64,000 nt of DNA from an uncultured Christensenella sp. (GCA_910577435.1 CAJTLV010000001.1:303538-367537); one strand, 5' to 3'. Shown: positions 9,069 to 17,737, counted from the first letter of the stretch. Notes: a model not told the origin generated them from the letters alone. Numbers and translations: made by a program.

Positions 9069-10958
9069 CTATTCGCTTCTTATGAGTACGGTGTCGGCGA
9101 CTTTTACGCGCGCGTTCGGAATAGGCGTTTGCGCGATTATTTTGCCATCGCCTATAAGCTCCACGCCCAGTCCCTGTTTTTCGAGTGCGGCTACCGCTTC
9201 CTGTGCCGTCATTCCGATAACGTCCGGCATAAACGTATATTCTACGCCGACGTCCTCGCTCGGCGCTATGTTCGCATAATCGAATATCTTTTCGAACACG
9301 TCGCCCGCATACGGCGCGGCAACCAGACTGCCGTAATACATATACCCCTGCGGCTCGTCGACTATCATAAGCACGGCGTACTTGGGATCGTCTGCGGGCG
9401 CAAATCCGATAAACGACGATATATACTTGCCCTGCGCGATACCTCCGCCGCCCGCATACTTCTGCGCCGTGCCCGTCTTGCCGCCTATCGCGTAACCGGC
9501 GACGCCCGCTTTACTTCCGCCGCCGCTCTCCACTACGCCGCGCAGATACTCGCGCATTCTGGCCGAAGTCGCCTCGCTTACCGTGCGGCGCACCGCAATC
9601 GGATCGCGCGTCGCGAGATTTTTGCCGTCGTAAGAATCTACGGACGCAACGAGATAAGGTCGATAGAGCGTTCCTCCGTTGACTATCGAACACACGCCCG
9701 TGATCAGTTGCAGCGGCGTGACGGCAACAGCCTGACCGAACCCGATACGCGCAAGATCGACGGTCTTGACGTTTTCCTCTTTCATCAGCATACCGCTGCT
9801 CTCGCCCGCAAAGTCTATCCCCGTCTTTGCGCCGAGACCGAACGTTTCGAGCGCGTCGTAAAACCGCGACGTACCGAGACGCAACGCAAGATCCATAAAC
9901 ACGCAGTTGCACGAATTTTTAACGCCCTCCGCGAGATGTTGACTGCCATGACCTATCGACCGCCAGCATCGAATACGCTGACCGTCGACGGTGCGAGATC
10001 CCGCACAAAAGAACGAATCGTTATCGGTCACTACGCCCGCCTCTATCGCCGCCGCCGTCGTGAATATTTTGAATGTCGAACCCGGCTCGTACATATCGAC
10101 GACAAGCGTATTCCTGGACAGCTCGTTGAGCAAATCCAGATCGTTGCGCGGCGGATCGTTGAGATCGAAAGCCGGACTTTTCGCCATAGCGAGTATTCCG
10201 CCAGTCTTTACGTCCATCACTATCATTTGCGCCGCCCGCGCCGAAAACTCGGCGGCGGCAGTATGCACGGCGCTGTCCGCAAACGCTTGGATATTGCTGT
10301 CGATCGACAGAGTCACGTCACAGCCGGGAATACTGGGAACGTAACGCGTCGCGGTATCGTCCGTTTCACGCCCCGCTATATCCGTAGACGTATATGCGTA
10401 CCCATCCACTCCGGTAAGATATTTGTCGTAATAGCTTTCGATACCGGACTGACCTATATTATCTATATTTGTGAAGCCGACGATCTGCGACATCGAGCTG
10501 CCGAACGGATAATTGCGCTGTGTATCGAGCGTAAAATAAAGTCCGGCTATATCCTTTTCGCGCAAAGCGTAAGCCGTATCGGCGTCTATCTTGCGCTTTA
10601 CGGTAACTTCGCCCACCGACTTCGACAGCTTATCGAAAACGGTCTCGTAAGTTTCGCCGAGCGCTTCCGCTATCTCGCCCGCCACAGACGCTTTGTCCAC
10701 GACGGCGTTAGGTCGGGCATACAGAGTGAACACGTCCTTGCTGTCCGCGATAACTACGCCGTTGGCGTCGAGTATCTTGCCGCGCGCCGCTTTAAGCGGA
10801 AGATCGCGGTACCACTGTTCACCCGCCTTGCTTCTAAGCTCCGCCCCGTCTATGATCTGTATGTAAAAAAGTCTGCCGCCGAGCGCCGAAAACACGACGA
10901 TAAGCGCAATAAACGCAACAAGGATCCTCTTTCGCATTACGGTAGCACTCGATTTCAT
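9069..10958 (-). CDS. Class B penicillin-binding protein with C-terminal PASTA domain (SpoVD/FtsI type)
   Basis: Peptidoglycan transpeptidase partner of the SEDS protein. 629 residues: one N-terminal membrane anchor (about 11-28), a dimerisation/pedestal domain, then the transpeptidase domain with the active-site motifs STFK (Ser294), SCN in place of the usual SxN, and KTGTAQK. A single PASTA domain fills the last ~60 residues (MPDVIGMTAQEAV). The ATG at 10958 is preferred because AAAGGAG precedes it; an ATG eight codons upstream lacks this. One PASTA repeat is typical of SpoVD, two of PBP2x-type, so either a vegetative divisome or a sporulation role is possible. Confidence 0.93.
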   Translation of the reverse strand: MKSSATVMRKRILVAFIALIVVFSALGGRLFYIQIIDGAELRSKAGEQWYRDLPLKAARGKILDANGVVIADSKDVFTLYARPNAVVDKASVAGEIAEALGETYETVFDKLSKSVGEVTVKRKIDADTAYALREKDIAGLYFTLDTQRNYPFGSSMSQIVGFTNIDNIGQSGIESYYDKYLTGVDGYAYTSTDIAGRETDDTATRYVPSIPGCDVTLSIDSNIQAFADSAVHTAAAEFSARAAQMIVMDVKTGGILAMAKSPAFDLNDPPRNDLDLLNELSRNTLVVDMYEPGSTFKIFTTAAAIEAGVVTDNDSFFCAGSRTVDGQRIRCWRSIGHGSQHLAEGVKNSCNCVFMDLALRLGTSRFYDALETFGLGAKTGIDFAGESSGMLMKEENVKTVDLARIGFGQAVAVTPLQLITGVCSIVNGGTLYRPYLVASVDSYDGKNLATRDPIAVRRTVSEATSARMREYLRGVVESGGGSKAGVAGYAIGGKTGTAQKYAGGGGIAQGKYISSFIGFAPADDPKYAVLMIVDEPQGYMYYGSLVAAPYAGDVFEKIFDYANIAPSEDVGVEYTFMPDVIGMTAQEAVAALEKQGLGVELIGDGKIIAQTPIPNARVKVADTVLIRSE

Positions 10959-11126
10959 ATGACACTCCTTTCGGTTACGCACTATTATATGCCGCTCCGC
11001 TTTACGGAATGCCGTAGACTATGTTACAAAACCGTTTATGCTCGGACAGTCAAACCGAAAACGAAAATAAACAGAACCGTTCGCGCAGTCGTTCGATTCC
11101 GCATTCCGTTTTTTCTGATGCGGCAT

Positions 11127-11151
11127 TAAAAAAGCGCCTTTCGGCGCTTTG
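11127..11151 (-). terminator. Intrinsic terminator inside the dcw cluster, after the FtsL-like gene
   Basis: On the minus strand a perfect 8-bp stem AAAGCGCC/GGCGCTTT with a GAAA tetraloop is followed by a T-run. It sits just beyond the ftsL-like stop and upstream of the PBP gene, so transcription from the mraZ promoter may be partly stopped here. Confidence 0.85.
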
Positions 11152-11155
11152 CGTT

Positions 11156-11962
11156 TTACGCTATTATCGATGACACCCACTTACAGAAGCCGTCGAATGA
11201 GTTTGTATGCGGTGTCGGATGAGGATACTCTACCTTGTCGATCACGGTAGTGAATACCGTTTCGGTCTCGTCCGCATAGATCATACCCATCTCCTCTATG
11301 GCGCGACGGCGAATAGTCTCGATGTCGGTAAGCTCGGCGATGTCGGCTTCCTGCACGGAGATAACCGTCTGTTTGCGTGCCACTTCGCTTGCAAGCGAGC
11401 TTGCCTTAGCGGAAGAGCTTGCTATGGATACGCCCGTCGCTATGACGGCGACTGCCAATACTGCGGCGATGATAACATATATGAGCAACATAACTTTTTC
11501 TTTGGGCGTGATGTTGCCGCGAATGCCGTGACGTTCAGCGCGACGCGTCTCTTCGACTTCTGCGCCCGTGTCCTTTGCCGCGTCGAGCGTTCTCTGCGAC
11601 GGCATAACGCTGTGCATAGAAACCTTACGCGTCTTTTTGGAGCGCGCCGGAATTTCGATGCGCTCACGAGCGGGCGCGTCGGGATGCATTGTTCTGTCGG
11701 ACGGAACTACCTCACGCGTCGTATAAATTTGAGGCTCCGACGGCGGCGCGGAAATTTGCGTGCGCAAACCGTCATCCGTATCGTTCTGCGGCTTGGCGAT
11801 GTCCATAAATATCGACCGGAAAGGCGATTCGTCGGTCGCAGGACCTGCGCCGTCGGGAACGCCGAGCATCGAACCCGTCGTGTTTGTCATAGCGGTTTCG
11901 TCCGCGAATCCGCCGCTTTCCGTTAATCTTTGGCGTTTTGTGGTAACCATTACCTTCACCAT
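11156..11962 (-). CDS. FtsL/DivIC-like septum formation protein with long N-terminal extension
   Basis: Single-pass membrane protein of about 268 residues. The first ~185 residues are polar, Ser/Arg/Pro-rich and probably disordered. A hydrophobic segment (VMLLIYVIIAAVLAVAVIA) follows, then an Ala/Ser-rich coiled-coil stretch ending RRRAIEEMGMIYADE, the FtsL/DivIC pattern with the conserved RR..A...GM. FtsL proteins are normally about 100-130 residues, so the N-terminus is unusually long. The start is uncertain: ATG at 11962 lies directly behind the rsmH stop; a second ATG at 11950 is in frame. Its position between rsmH and the PBP gene is the classic ftsL slot. Confidence 0.8.
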   Translation of the reverse strand: MVKVMVTTKRQRLTESGGFADETAMTNTTGSMLGVPDGAGPATDESPFRSIFMDIAKPQNDTDDGLRTQISAPPSEPQIYTTREVVPSDRTMHPDAPARERIEIPARSKKTRKVSMHSVMPSQRTLDAAKDTGAEVEETRRAERHGIRGNITPKEKVMLLIYVIIAAVLAVAVIATGVSIASSSAKASSLASEVARKQTVISVQEADIAELTDIETIRRRAIEEMGMIYADETETVFTTVIDKVEYPHPTPHTNSFDGFCKWVSSIIA

Positions 11963-11964
11963 CC

Positions 11965-12861
11965 TCAAAGTTTTTCGATAATGCGCAGCGTACTGCTTGT
12001 ACTGCGCGTGTTTTGTATCATTTCGTCCTTCGACGGAGTGAGTCTTGCTATTATCTTCCCCGTCGCTCTGTGATCGCACACGCATACGGGAAACTGTTTC
12101 GGACAAATGCAGTCCGTTGCAAAATCCTTAAACGCGGCTTTCACTATCCTGTCTTCAAGCGAGTGGAACGTGATTACGGCAAGCCGTCCGCCGCGCTCTA
12201 TTAACGAGAATATGCCGCAGAGGGCGTCGTACAAACCTTTAAGCTCGCCGTTGACTTCTATGCGGATCGCCTGAAAGGTCTTTTTTGCGGGGTGACTGCC
12301 CTTCCTGTGCGGCGTCGCGCCGCAGATGATCTCGCTGAGCTCGAACGTAGTTTTTATATCCGACTTTTCGCGCCGCTTGACTATTGCGGACGCTATCCGT
12401 CCCGCAAACTGTTCCTCTCCGTAACGACGGAATATATCGGCCAGCCGCCCGCCGTCGTAAGTATTGACAACGTCGTATGCCGAAAACTTTTGCGTCCTGT
12501 CCATCCGCATATCGAGCGCGCCGTCGTGACTGTACGCGAACCCGCGCGTCGGATCGTCCAGCTGATGACTGGATACGCCCAAGTCCATTACCGCACCGGC
12601 TATGCTCTCTATACCGTTGTCGGACAAAAGTGCCGCCGCATTCTCATATATACCTTTAATGTACGTAACGTCGCCCGACAAATGCGACTTGCAATAGTTT
12701 ATCGCGTCGTCGTCGCGGTCGATGGCGACTACTTTTCCGCCCGCCGCGAGTATCGCTCCCGTATGACCGCCGCCGCCGAGCGTCGCATCCAGATAGGTCG
12801 CTCCCTCTCTTACGCAAAGCGCATCGACTACTTCGTTTTTCATTATCGGAATGTGATACAC
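11965..12861 (-). CDS. rsmH: 16S rRNA (cytosine-1402-N4)-methyltransferase
   Basis: SAM-dependent methylation of C1402 in the ribosomal P site. About 298 residues. It opens with the conserved YHIPIMKNEVVDAL, followed by the SAM motif TLGGGGHTGAIL, DLGVSSHQLD, RGFAYSHDGALDMRMD, and the C-terminal FHSLEDRIVK. The conserved HIP motif requires initiation upstream of the first suitable ATG, so I chose the GTG at 12861; the ribosome binding site is weak. It follows mraZ by 38 nt and abuts the ftsL-like gene. Confidence 0.94.
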   Translation of the reverse strand: MYHIPIMKNEVVDALCVREGATYLDATLGGGGHTGAILAAGGKVVAIDRDDDAINYCKSHLSGDVTYIKGIYENAAALLSDNGIESIAGAVMDLGVSSHQLDDPTRGFAYSHDGALDMRMDRTQKFSAYDVVNTYDGGRLADIFRRYGEEQFAGRIASAIVKRREKSDIKTTFELSEIICGATPHRKGSHPAKKTFQAIRIEVNGELKGLYDALCGIFSLIERGGRLAVITFHSLEDRIVKAAFKDFATDCICPKQFPVCVCDHRATGKIIARLTPSKDEMIQNTRSTSSTLRIIEKL

Positions 12862-12899
12862 TTGACAACCGCCCGACGATAGTGTTATTATAAAAAAGA

Positions 12900-13331
12900 T
12901 TACTTGTTTGTCTGAGCAACCGTTTTGAACGCCTCTTTGGCTTCGGCTTCGATATCGTGCTCGCCTTCGAGCACCTCCTCCGCCCAAACCTCGACGCGGT
13001 TGCCTACGCCCATCGTCACGAGATTCTTCTTGATGCCTACCCTGTCGGCAAGCTCGCTGTTCAGAAGTATTCTGCCCTGACTGTCCATCTCGACCGCCTG
13101 CGATCTCGAATAGATAAGTCTCATTATCTTGGACACTTCGGTATTGAGTATGTCCTCGCTCTTGAATCGCTCGTTGACGATACGCTCGTAGTCCTCTTGG
13201 GGATAGATCATTATACAGTCTTCGAACCCCACGATCATCATAGGGTTGTCCCCCAACCCCTTACGCAAAGGCACCGGTATCCTGAACCGACCCTTGTCGT
13301 CTATCTGATGACGGTAAGTCCCTGTAAACAT
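12900..13331 (-). CDS. mraZ: Transcriptional regulator MraZ
   Basis: First gene of the dcw cluster and a DNA-binding regulator of its own promoter. 143 residues with two SpoVT/AbrB-like repeats: MFTGTYRHQIDDKGRFRIP at the start and a second with MDSQGRILLNSELADRVGI near residue 80. The ATG at 13331 is chosen because GAGAGGAG lies just upstream and the protein then starts as MraZ usually does. A consensus promoter and AAAGTGG-type boxes precede it. Confidence 0.97.
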   Translation of the reverse strand: MFTGTYRHQIDDKGRFRIPVPLRKGLGDNPMMIVGFEDCIMIYPQEDYERIVNERFKSEDILNTEVSKIMRLIYSRSQAVEMDSQGRILLNSELADRVGIKKNLVTMGVGNRVEVWAEEVLEGEHDIEAEAKEAFKTVAQTNK

Positions 13332-13364
13332 CTCTCTCCTCTCGGTTCGATAGACGGATATGAT

Positions 13365-13435
13365 CCGCCACTTTCGACCCTGTTGAAATATTATAGCACA
13401 TATCGCAACCACAATCAACCCTTTTCAGCCACTTT
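13365..13435 (-). promoter_or_regulatory. Candidate MraZ operator boxes
   Basis: Three AAAGTGG-like boxes on the minus strand surround the promoter. Two are in 10-bp tandem, AAAGTGGCTG then AAAAGGGTTG (13416-13435), overlapping the -35 box; one more AAAGTGGCGG lies downstream of the -10 (13365-13374). Short AAAGTG[T/G] repeats are the described MraZ target in Mollicutes. Binding here is inference. Confidence 0.6.
13390..13418 (-). promoter_or_regulatory. Sigma-A-type promoter of the dcw cluster
   Basis: On the minus strand TTGATT (13413-13418), exact 17-nt spacer, TATAAT (13390-13395). The leader to mraZ would be about 50 nt. Confidence 0.85.
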
Positions 13436-13522
13436 CTTAGCAAAAAGTTGAAATTTTTTTGTACGGTTTTTCGGTTTAGACCACACCCGATATTAAATAT
13501 CCAGCATTTTTATTCGACTAAC

Positions 13523-13551
13523 TTGACGCGGCGACACGATTATATTATACT
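13523..13551 (+). promoter_or_regulatory. Promoter of ilvA, giving a near-leaderless mRNA
   Basis: TTGACG (13523-13528), 17-nt spacer, TATACT (13546-13551). The ATG is only 10 nt downstream of the -10 box, so the transcript should begin within about 2-3 nt of the start codon. Confidence 0.75.
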
Positions 13552-13560
13552 TAGGCTGTT

Positions 13561-14760
13561 ATGAAACTCAAAGACATTACGGAAGCGCGGGCGCGGCTCG
13601 CGGGAACTATTCACCATACTCCGCTCGAACAGTCGGAGACCTTTTCGCGTCAGTCGGGCGGACTTGTTCTCTTAAAGTGCGAAAACCTGCAAAAAACAGG
13701 GTCATTCAAAGTGCGCGGAGCGCTCAACAAATTGGGAAAGCTCGATATTGCGAAGGAAGCGCGAGTATTCAGTTGCTCGGCCGGAAATCACGCGCAAGGA
13801 GTGGCGTTTGCGGCGACACGCAAAGGATTGCGTTCGTCCATATATATGCCGCTGTCCACCCCGATAGCGAAAATTTCGGCGACGGAGGGTTACGGCGCCG
13901 ACGTTATTCTGCACGGCGACGTATTCGACGACGCGCAGAAGCGAGCGATTTCAGACTGTGAAAACGCACACGGGGTATTCATTCCCCCGTTCGACGACGA
14001 AGACATAATCGCGGGTCAAGGCACGGTCGGACTCGAAATTTTGGACGATATATCGGATATAGACAATATCGTCGTTCCTGCGGGCGGCGGCGGACTGCTT
14101 GCAGGCGTGGCGTTCGCAGTCAAGAACGTCAATCCCGCAATCAAAGTGTACGGCGTTCAGGCTGCGGGCGCGGCGGCTATCGCGCAATCGTTCGGCGGCA
14201 AACCGAAAGAACTCGAAAAGATATACACGATAGCCGACGGTATCGCCGTCAAACGTCCCGGAAACATAACTATGAAATATATAAACGAGTATGCCGACGG
14301 CATACTCACGGTGACGGATGACGAGATCGCGGCAACTCTCATCTCGCTTATCGAACGCGCGAAGTCCATCGTAGAGCCTGCCGGCGCGGCGGGGCTTGCC
14401 GCAGTGTTGTGCGACCGCTACCCCGTTCTGCACGGAAAAAAGACGGTATGCTTGCTTTCGGGCGGCAATGTCGACGTCAGCTTTATACACAAGATAATCG
14501 AAAAAGGTCTCGTCAGTCGCGGACGGCAAATCAGACTGTCCGTAGTTCTCCCGGACAAACCGGGATCGCTCCAAAGCGTAAGCGCAATACTTGCCGACGG
14601 CGGCGCGAATATAATAGCCGTTCAGTACGACCGAGTAAATGCGGGACTGTCGCTCAACGAGACGATACTGCATATAACGTGCGAGGTATCCGGTCCGCAA
14701 CACGGCAAGAGCGTAATGTCCGCACTTGTCACTGCCGGATACACGCTTGTTTCCGATTAA
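13561..14760 (+). CDS. ilvA: Threonine ammonia-lyase with ACT-type regulatory domain
   Basis: PLP-dependent deamination of threonine to 2-oxobutanoate, feeding isoleucine synthesis or threonine catabolism. 399 residues. The fold-type II catalytic domain covers 1 to about 320, with the PLP lysine in KTGSFKVRGA, the phosphate-binding GGGGLLAG, and SAGNHAQGVA. An ACT-like domain (about 328-399, LSVVLPDKPGSLQSVS) is the likely allosteric site. This single-ACT ~400-residue form is shared by TdcB-like and short IlvA enzymes, so biosynthetic versus catabolic use is open. It is monocistronic, divergent from mraZ. Confidence 0.92.
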   Translation: MKLKDITEARARLAGTIHHTPLEQSETFSRQSGGLVLLKCENLQKTGSFKVRGALNKLGKLDIAKEARVFSCSAGNHAQGVAFAATRKGLRSSIYMPLSTPIAKISATEGYGADVILHGDVFDDAQKRAISDCENAHGVFIPPFDDEDIIAGQGTVGLEILDDISDIDNIVVPAGGGGLLAGVAFAVKNVNPAIKVYGVQAAGAAAIAQSFGGKPKELEKIYTIADGIAVKRPGNITMKYINEYADGILTVTDDEIAATLISLIERAKSIVEPAGAAGLAAVLCDRYPVLHGKKTVCLLSGGNVDVSFIHKIIEKGLVSRGRQIRLSVVLPDKPGSLQSVSAILADGGANIIAVQYDRVNAGLSLNETILHITCEVSGPQHGKSVMSALVTAGYTLVSD

Positions 14761-14927
14761 AACGAAAACTTTTTGCGGTTTTTATTTTGCAATACTTTTT
14801 CTATGATAAACAGTAATTTAACGGAGTATAATTTAACAATATAAAATCACTTAAGGCATTCCGGAAGAAAATTAAATATATCAAGAAAAAATACACATAT
14901 AAATTTCGATTATCGTCCCGAGCGCAA

Positions 14928-15004
14928 AAAGTATAGCGCACTATACTTCGTAAATGAAGTAGTGCGCTATTTGCTTGTTCACGAGAATCGCTATAACAGA
15001 CACC
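14928..15004. repeat. Palindromic dispersed repeat, copy A
   Basis: A near-perfect hairpin, arms ATAGCGCACTATACTTC and GAAGTAGTGCGCTAT (14933-14970), followed by a conserved flank ending CTATAACAGACACC. A second, inverted copy is at 27351-27430. Both lie between the 3' ends of convergent genes, here ilvA and the phosphoesterase. The rest of the 14761-15033 gap is AT-rich with no gene seen. Confidence 0.8.
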
Positions 15005-15033
15005 GTTTCGATGCTCTGTTTTACGGTCGCTTT

Positions 15034-15720
15034 TCAAAACTCTATCTTGACTGCGGTGTTTCGTACCTGATCGCACGACGTGAGATAGTACGGTATACCC
15101 GATTTGCGCACGAGTTTTTTCGCGCGGCAATCCTTGCCGTGAATATGCCCGTAAACAACGGCGTCGACATTGTGCTTGTTCATCAGCTCCGTCACTTCGC
15201 TGTCCTCGAATCTGGCATTGAACGGCGGATAGTGTATCATAAACACAACGCGATCGCCGTCCGCGCGCATTTTCTCCATACTGTCGAGCGACATCTCTAT
15301 GCGCAAAAGTTCGCGCGCGAAAAGCCGCTTTCCGTCCTCGCTCTTATCGTCGACGCTCCATCCGCGACTGCCGCAGATTATAACGTCGTCTAACTTTACG
15401 CAATCGTTCTGCACCGCGAAAACCCCGCTCGGCAGTGCGGCGCGAACGGCGCTTATCCCCTTCCACCAATAATCGTGATTGCCGCGAATAAGCACTTTAC
15501 GTCCTTTCAGTCCGCCGATGTAATCGAGATCGGGCGCGGCGGCGTCAAGCGTCATAGCCCAACTGTGGTCGCCCGCCAAAAGAACGAGATCGTCCGACCG
15601 AACGTTTGCCAGCGAGCGTTCGATGTCGCCGAGATAATTGTCCCACACCGCGCCGAATATGTTCATCGGCTTAGGGTTGTTTATCGACAGATGCAGGTCG
15701 GAAATCGCGTAAATATCCAT
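15034..15720 (-). CDS. Calcineurin-like metallophosphoesterase
   Basis: 228 residues of the metallophosphoesterase superfamily. Metal-binding signatures in order: DLHLS near residue 8 (D-x-H), LAGDHSW (GD), IRGNHDYWW (GNHD), MIHYPP, and VVYGHIHG (GHxH). The substrate is unknown; such proteins act on nucleotides, phospholipids or phosphoproteins. Start ATG 15720 gives the normal MDIYAISDLHLS opening and follows a consensus promoter by 6 nt, so it appears to be leaderless. Monocistronic, convergent with ilvA. Confidence 0.9.
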   Translation of the reverse strand: MDIYAISDLHLSINNPKPMNIFGAVWDNYLGDIERSLANVRSDDLVLLAGDHSWAMTLDAAAPDLDYIGGLKGRKVLIRGNHDYWWKGISAVRAALPSGVFAVQNDCVKLDDVIICGSRGWSVDDKSEDGKRLFARELLRIEMSLDSMEKMRADGDRVVFMIHYPPFNARFEDSEVTELMNKHNVDAVVYGHIHGKDCRAKKLVRKSGIPYYLTSCDQVRNTAVKIEF

Positions 15721-15726
15721 ACCGAT

Positions 15727-15755
15727 ATTATAATGAATAAGCGCAAATTTGTCAA
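15727..15755 (-). promoter_or_regulatory. Consensus promoter with leaderless start (phosphoesterase)
   Basis: Minus strand TTGACA (15750-15755), 17-nt spacer, TATAAT (15727-15732), then 6 nt and ATG. Confidence 0.85.
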
Positions 15756-15773
15756 GCCGACGAGCACACCGTA

Positions 15774-16358
15774 TTAAGCATCGTCGCCGTCGTATGCGGG
15801 AAATACGCGCCCGCCGAACCCACTGCACGCACTGCCGGTGCAAGGCGGATATTTACAGTATCCGTATGTCGGAACAAGTATGTCTACCGGCGCGGTCACC
15901 TTTATTATTTGAAGCAAGCACCCGCTTACCGACACGGCATTCGCGCTTAAAACGGCGCCGCTTCCCACGTTCATAACCGACTGAACTTCTATCGTGTACG
16001 GCACTATCGCCGACGACGGCAACCGCAACAACGTTTCTCGCTGAACTTTATGCGTAGCGGCAACGGTGTACGGCACGCCGCCCAAACAGTACACGACCGC
16101 AAACTTCGTCACGACCTCGCCCGAAACTCTGCTGCATCCGTCGCCGCAGTCGACTATCGAAAATATCGTAAACTCGCTAGACACCGCCCGCGCCGAAGCA
16201 AATTCGCTCCCTTGCGGAATTTGAGATTCAGTAGTCAATGTGAGCGTAATGTTTTCGTCGGTGAGCGCGCACCCGTCGAACACGCGCTTGGTCTCTATCA
16301 CCATTCTGCAACACAGCCCGTCGAACCCGCCGTCGCAACCCGCTTTTTTTACTGCCAT
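15774..16358 (-). CDS. Cysteine-rich protein, possibly related to spore coat/SPOCS (DUF3794) proteins
   Basis: 194 residues, no signal peptide. Cysteine clusters lie at both ends (CDGGFDGLCC and CKYPPCTGSAC), with a VFDGCALTDENITL stretch near residue 27. The middle is rich in Val/Thr/Ser with alternating beta pattern, broadly like the SPOCS domain of clostridial spore-coat-morphogenesis proteins; this is pattern recognition only. The ATG has a strong GGAGGGGAGT site. It is separate from its neighbours. Confidence 0.55.
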   Translation of the reverse strand: MAVKKAGCDGGFDGLCCRMVIETKRVFDGCALTDENITLTLTTESQIPQGSEFASARAVSSEFTIFSIVDCGDGCSRVSGEVVTKFAVVYCLGGVPYTVAATHKVQRETLLRLPSSAIVPYTIEVQSVMNVGSGAVLSANAVSVSGCLLQIIKVTAPVDILVPTYGYCKYPPCTGSACSGFGGRVFPAYDGDDA

Positions 16359-16488
16359 ACTCCCCTCCGATATTATCTATAATATCTATGCGGGAAAAAC
16401 GGAATAAGTGAATCGTTTTTACATCGAGATGTTATGTTCGGTATCCGTCGACAGCAACAACGAAATCGAATCCACACGACCCGATATG

Positions 16489-17105
16489 TTAAGCGACAGA
16501 CCCTACCTGCCGTTCTGTCGTATAGTCCTGCGTAGCGTAAACCGAAACGGAAACACCGTCGGTACATTCGAACTCGACCTTGTACGCGCGGTATTCACCC
16601 AGCAGTATGCTATATCCGCACTCGCATTCGAGGATGCGATCGACGTTATCCGACTGCCCGTCGTCATCGAAAATATGTTCTCCGTCTTCGATTTCGCCGC
16701 ATATCGCGCATTGACGCAGATGATGAAGTTCATCGTGCGAAAACTCTCCGTACTTATGTATGCCGTTCGCGTCCGTCGGCTCTTTGTACGACGCGAGCAG
16801 TCTCTGCAACGAAAGGTCTTTATCCCTGCGGTTATACAATACGGTTCGGTCGTCACGGTACCGTCATCCCAATCGTGTCCTGCCATCGGAATCGCATTCT
16901 CAGTCACTTGCGACGTTCCGTCATCGAAATAAACGGTAATATCCCCGCATTTTATTTCCACCCGCGCTATCCCGTTTCCGTCTTTCCCGTTCAGCGAATC
17001 CAGCCAATCCCCTTCGCTCAAAATCCCGTCATCCGATCCGACGGCTTGCACATACGACTCAAAATGAATAAATAGAACGACCGAATCAAGCAAAACAAAA
17101 CGCAA
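16489..17105 (-). pseudogene. Decayed, frameshifted fragment of a surface protein
   Basis: Two minus-strand frames join into one continuous protein if a single-base indel near 16795-16805 is repaired. The first frame (to about GIKTFRCRDCSR) carries the GDWLDSLNGKDGNG motif common in large bacterial surface proteins, then GHDWDDG. The second (from YKEPTDANGIHKYGEF to VSVYATQDYT) carries a CAICG motif and GEHIFDD. These Cys-pair/His motifs resemble the N-terminal region of the LRR lipoprotein at 39167. The 5' end runs into the engB terminator with no promoter or ATG. A sequencing error could explain the indel but not the missing start. Confidence 0.65.
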
Positions 17106-17130
17106 CCGTCAAACAGTTGCGTTTTTGAAT
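17092..17130 (-). terminator. Intrinsic terminator after engB
   Basis: 10-bp stem AAAACGCAAC/GTTGCGTTTT with a 9-nt loop and T-rich tract on both sides, about 25 nt beyond the engB stop. Confidence 0.85.
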
Positions 17131-17152
17131 ATAGATTAATTTACGATAAATG

Positions 17153-17737
17153 TTACGAATTGTCTATCACTTCTTCTATTCTGGTCAGAAGCTCGTCACG
17201 CCCCGATCTGTCGAGCGAGCTTGTGACGATAAGGTTGTCGCGCGCAAGACCGAGCGCGGCGGCGATCTTCATTTTCGCATTATACTGCTGAGAACGTTTG
17301 AGTTTGTCGCTTTTGGTGAGAACTACCGTGAACGGCAACTCCAAGTCGCGCAAGTAGTTTATAAGCGTCTTGTCGAGGTCGGACGGATCGCGGCGAATGT
17401 CCATTAGGCACAGCACTTGAGCTATCTTAGTACACGTTCTGAAATACTCGTCTATGCGCGTCGACCACGCGTCCGCCCTGCTCTTCTGCGCGGCGTTGAA
17501 TCCGTAGCCGGGTAAATCGATGAAATAAAACCGTTCGTCCGCTTCGACTTCGAACACGTTAATAAGCTGCGTGCGTCCCGGCGTTTGCGAGGTCTTGCAC
17601 AGCTTGGCGTTCATAAGCATATTGAGTAGCGATGACTTGCCGCAATTCGACCGCCCCGCGACGCACACTTGCGGCGAAAAACTCTCCGCATTGCCGTCGG
17701 CTATGCTCTTTATGAACCGCGCGGACTTGACTGTCAT
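17153..17737 (-). CDS. engB: Ribosome-biogenesis GTPase EngB (YsxC/YihA)
   Basis: Essential small GTPase in 50S subunit assembly. 194 residues. G motifs in order: AGRSNCGKSSLLN (G1, near residue 27), TPGRTQ (G2), DLPGYG (G3), TKSDK (G4). The stretch LGFN-like FNAAQKSRADAW and LMDIRRDPSDLD is typical of YsxC. The start overlaps the lon stop as ATGA, so engB is translationally coupled to lon, the classic clpX-lon-ysxC arrangement of Firmicutes. Confidence 0.96.
   Translation of the reverse strand: MTVKSARFIKSIADGNAESFSPQVCVAGRSNCGKSSLLNMLMNAKLCKTSQTPGRTQLINVFEVEADERFYFIDLPGYGFNAAQKSRADAWSTRIDEYFRTCTKIAQVLCLMDIRRDPSDLDKTLINYLRDLELPFTVVLTKSDKLKRSQQYNAKMKIAAALGLARDNLIVTSSLDRSGRDELLTRIEEVIDNS

Noticed and set aside
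9051..11129. 692-codon open frame antisense to the PBP gene
   Set aside because: Arg/Tyr/His-rich composition with no domain, no ribosome binding site, and it mirrors codon bias of a well-supported gene on the other strand. The same applies to long antisense frames at 18562-20106, 29729-31372, 32270-33424, 48888-50666, 52038-54413, 56538-57647 and 60218-62179.
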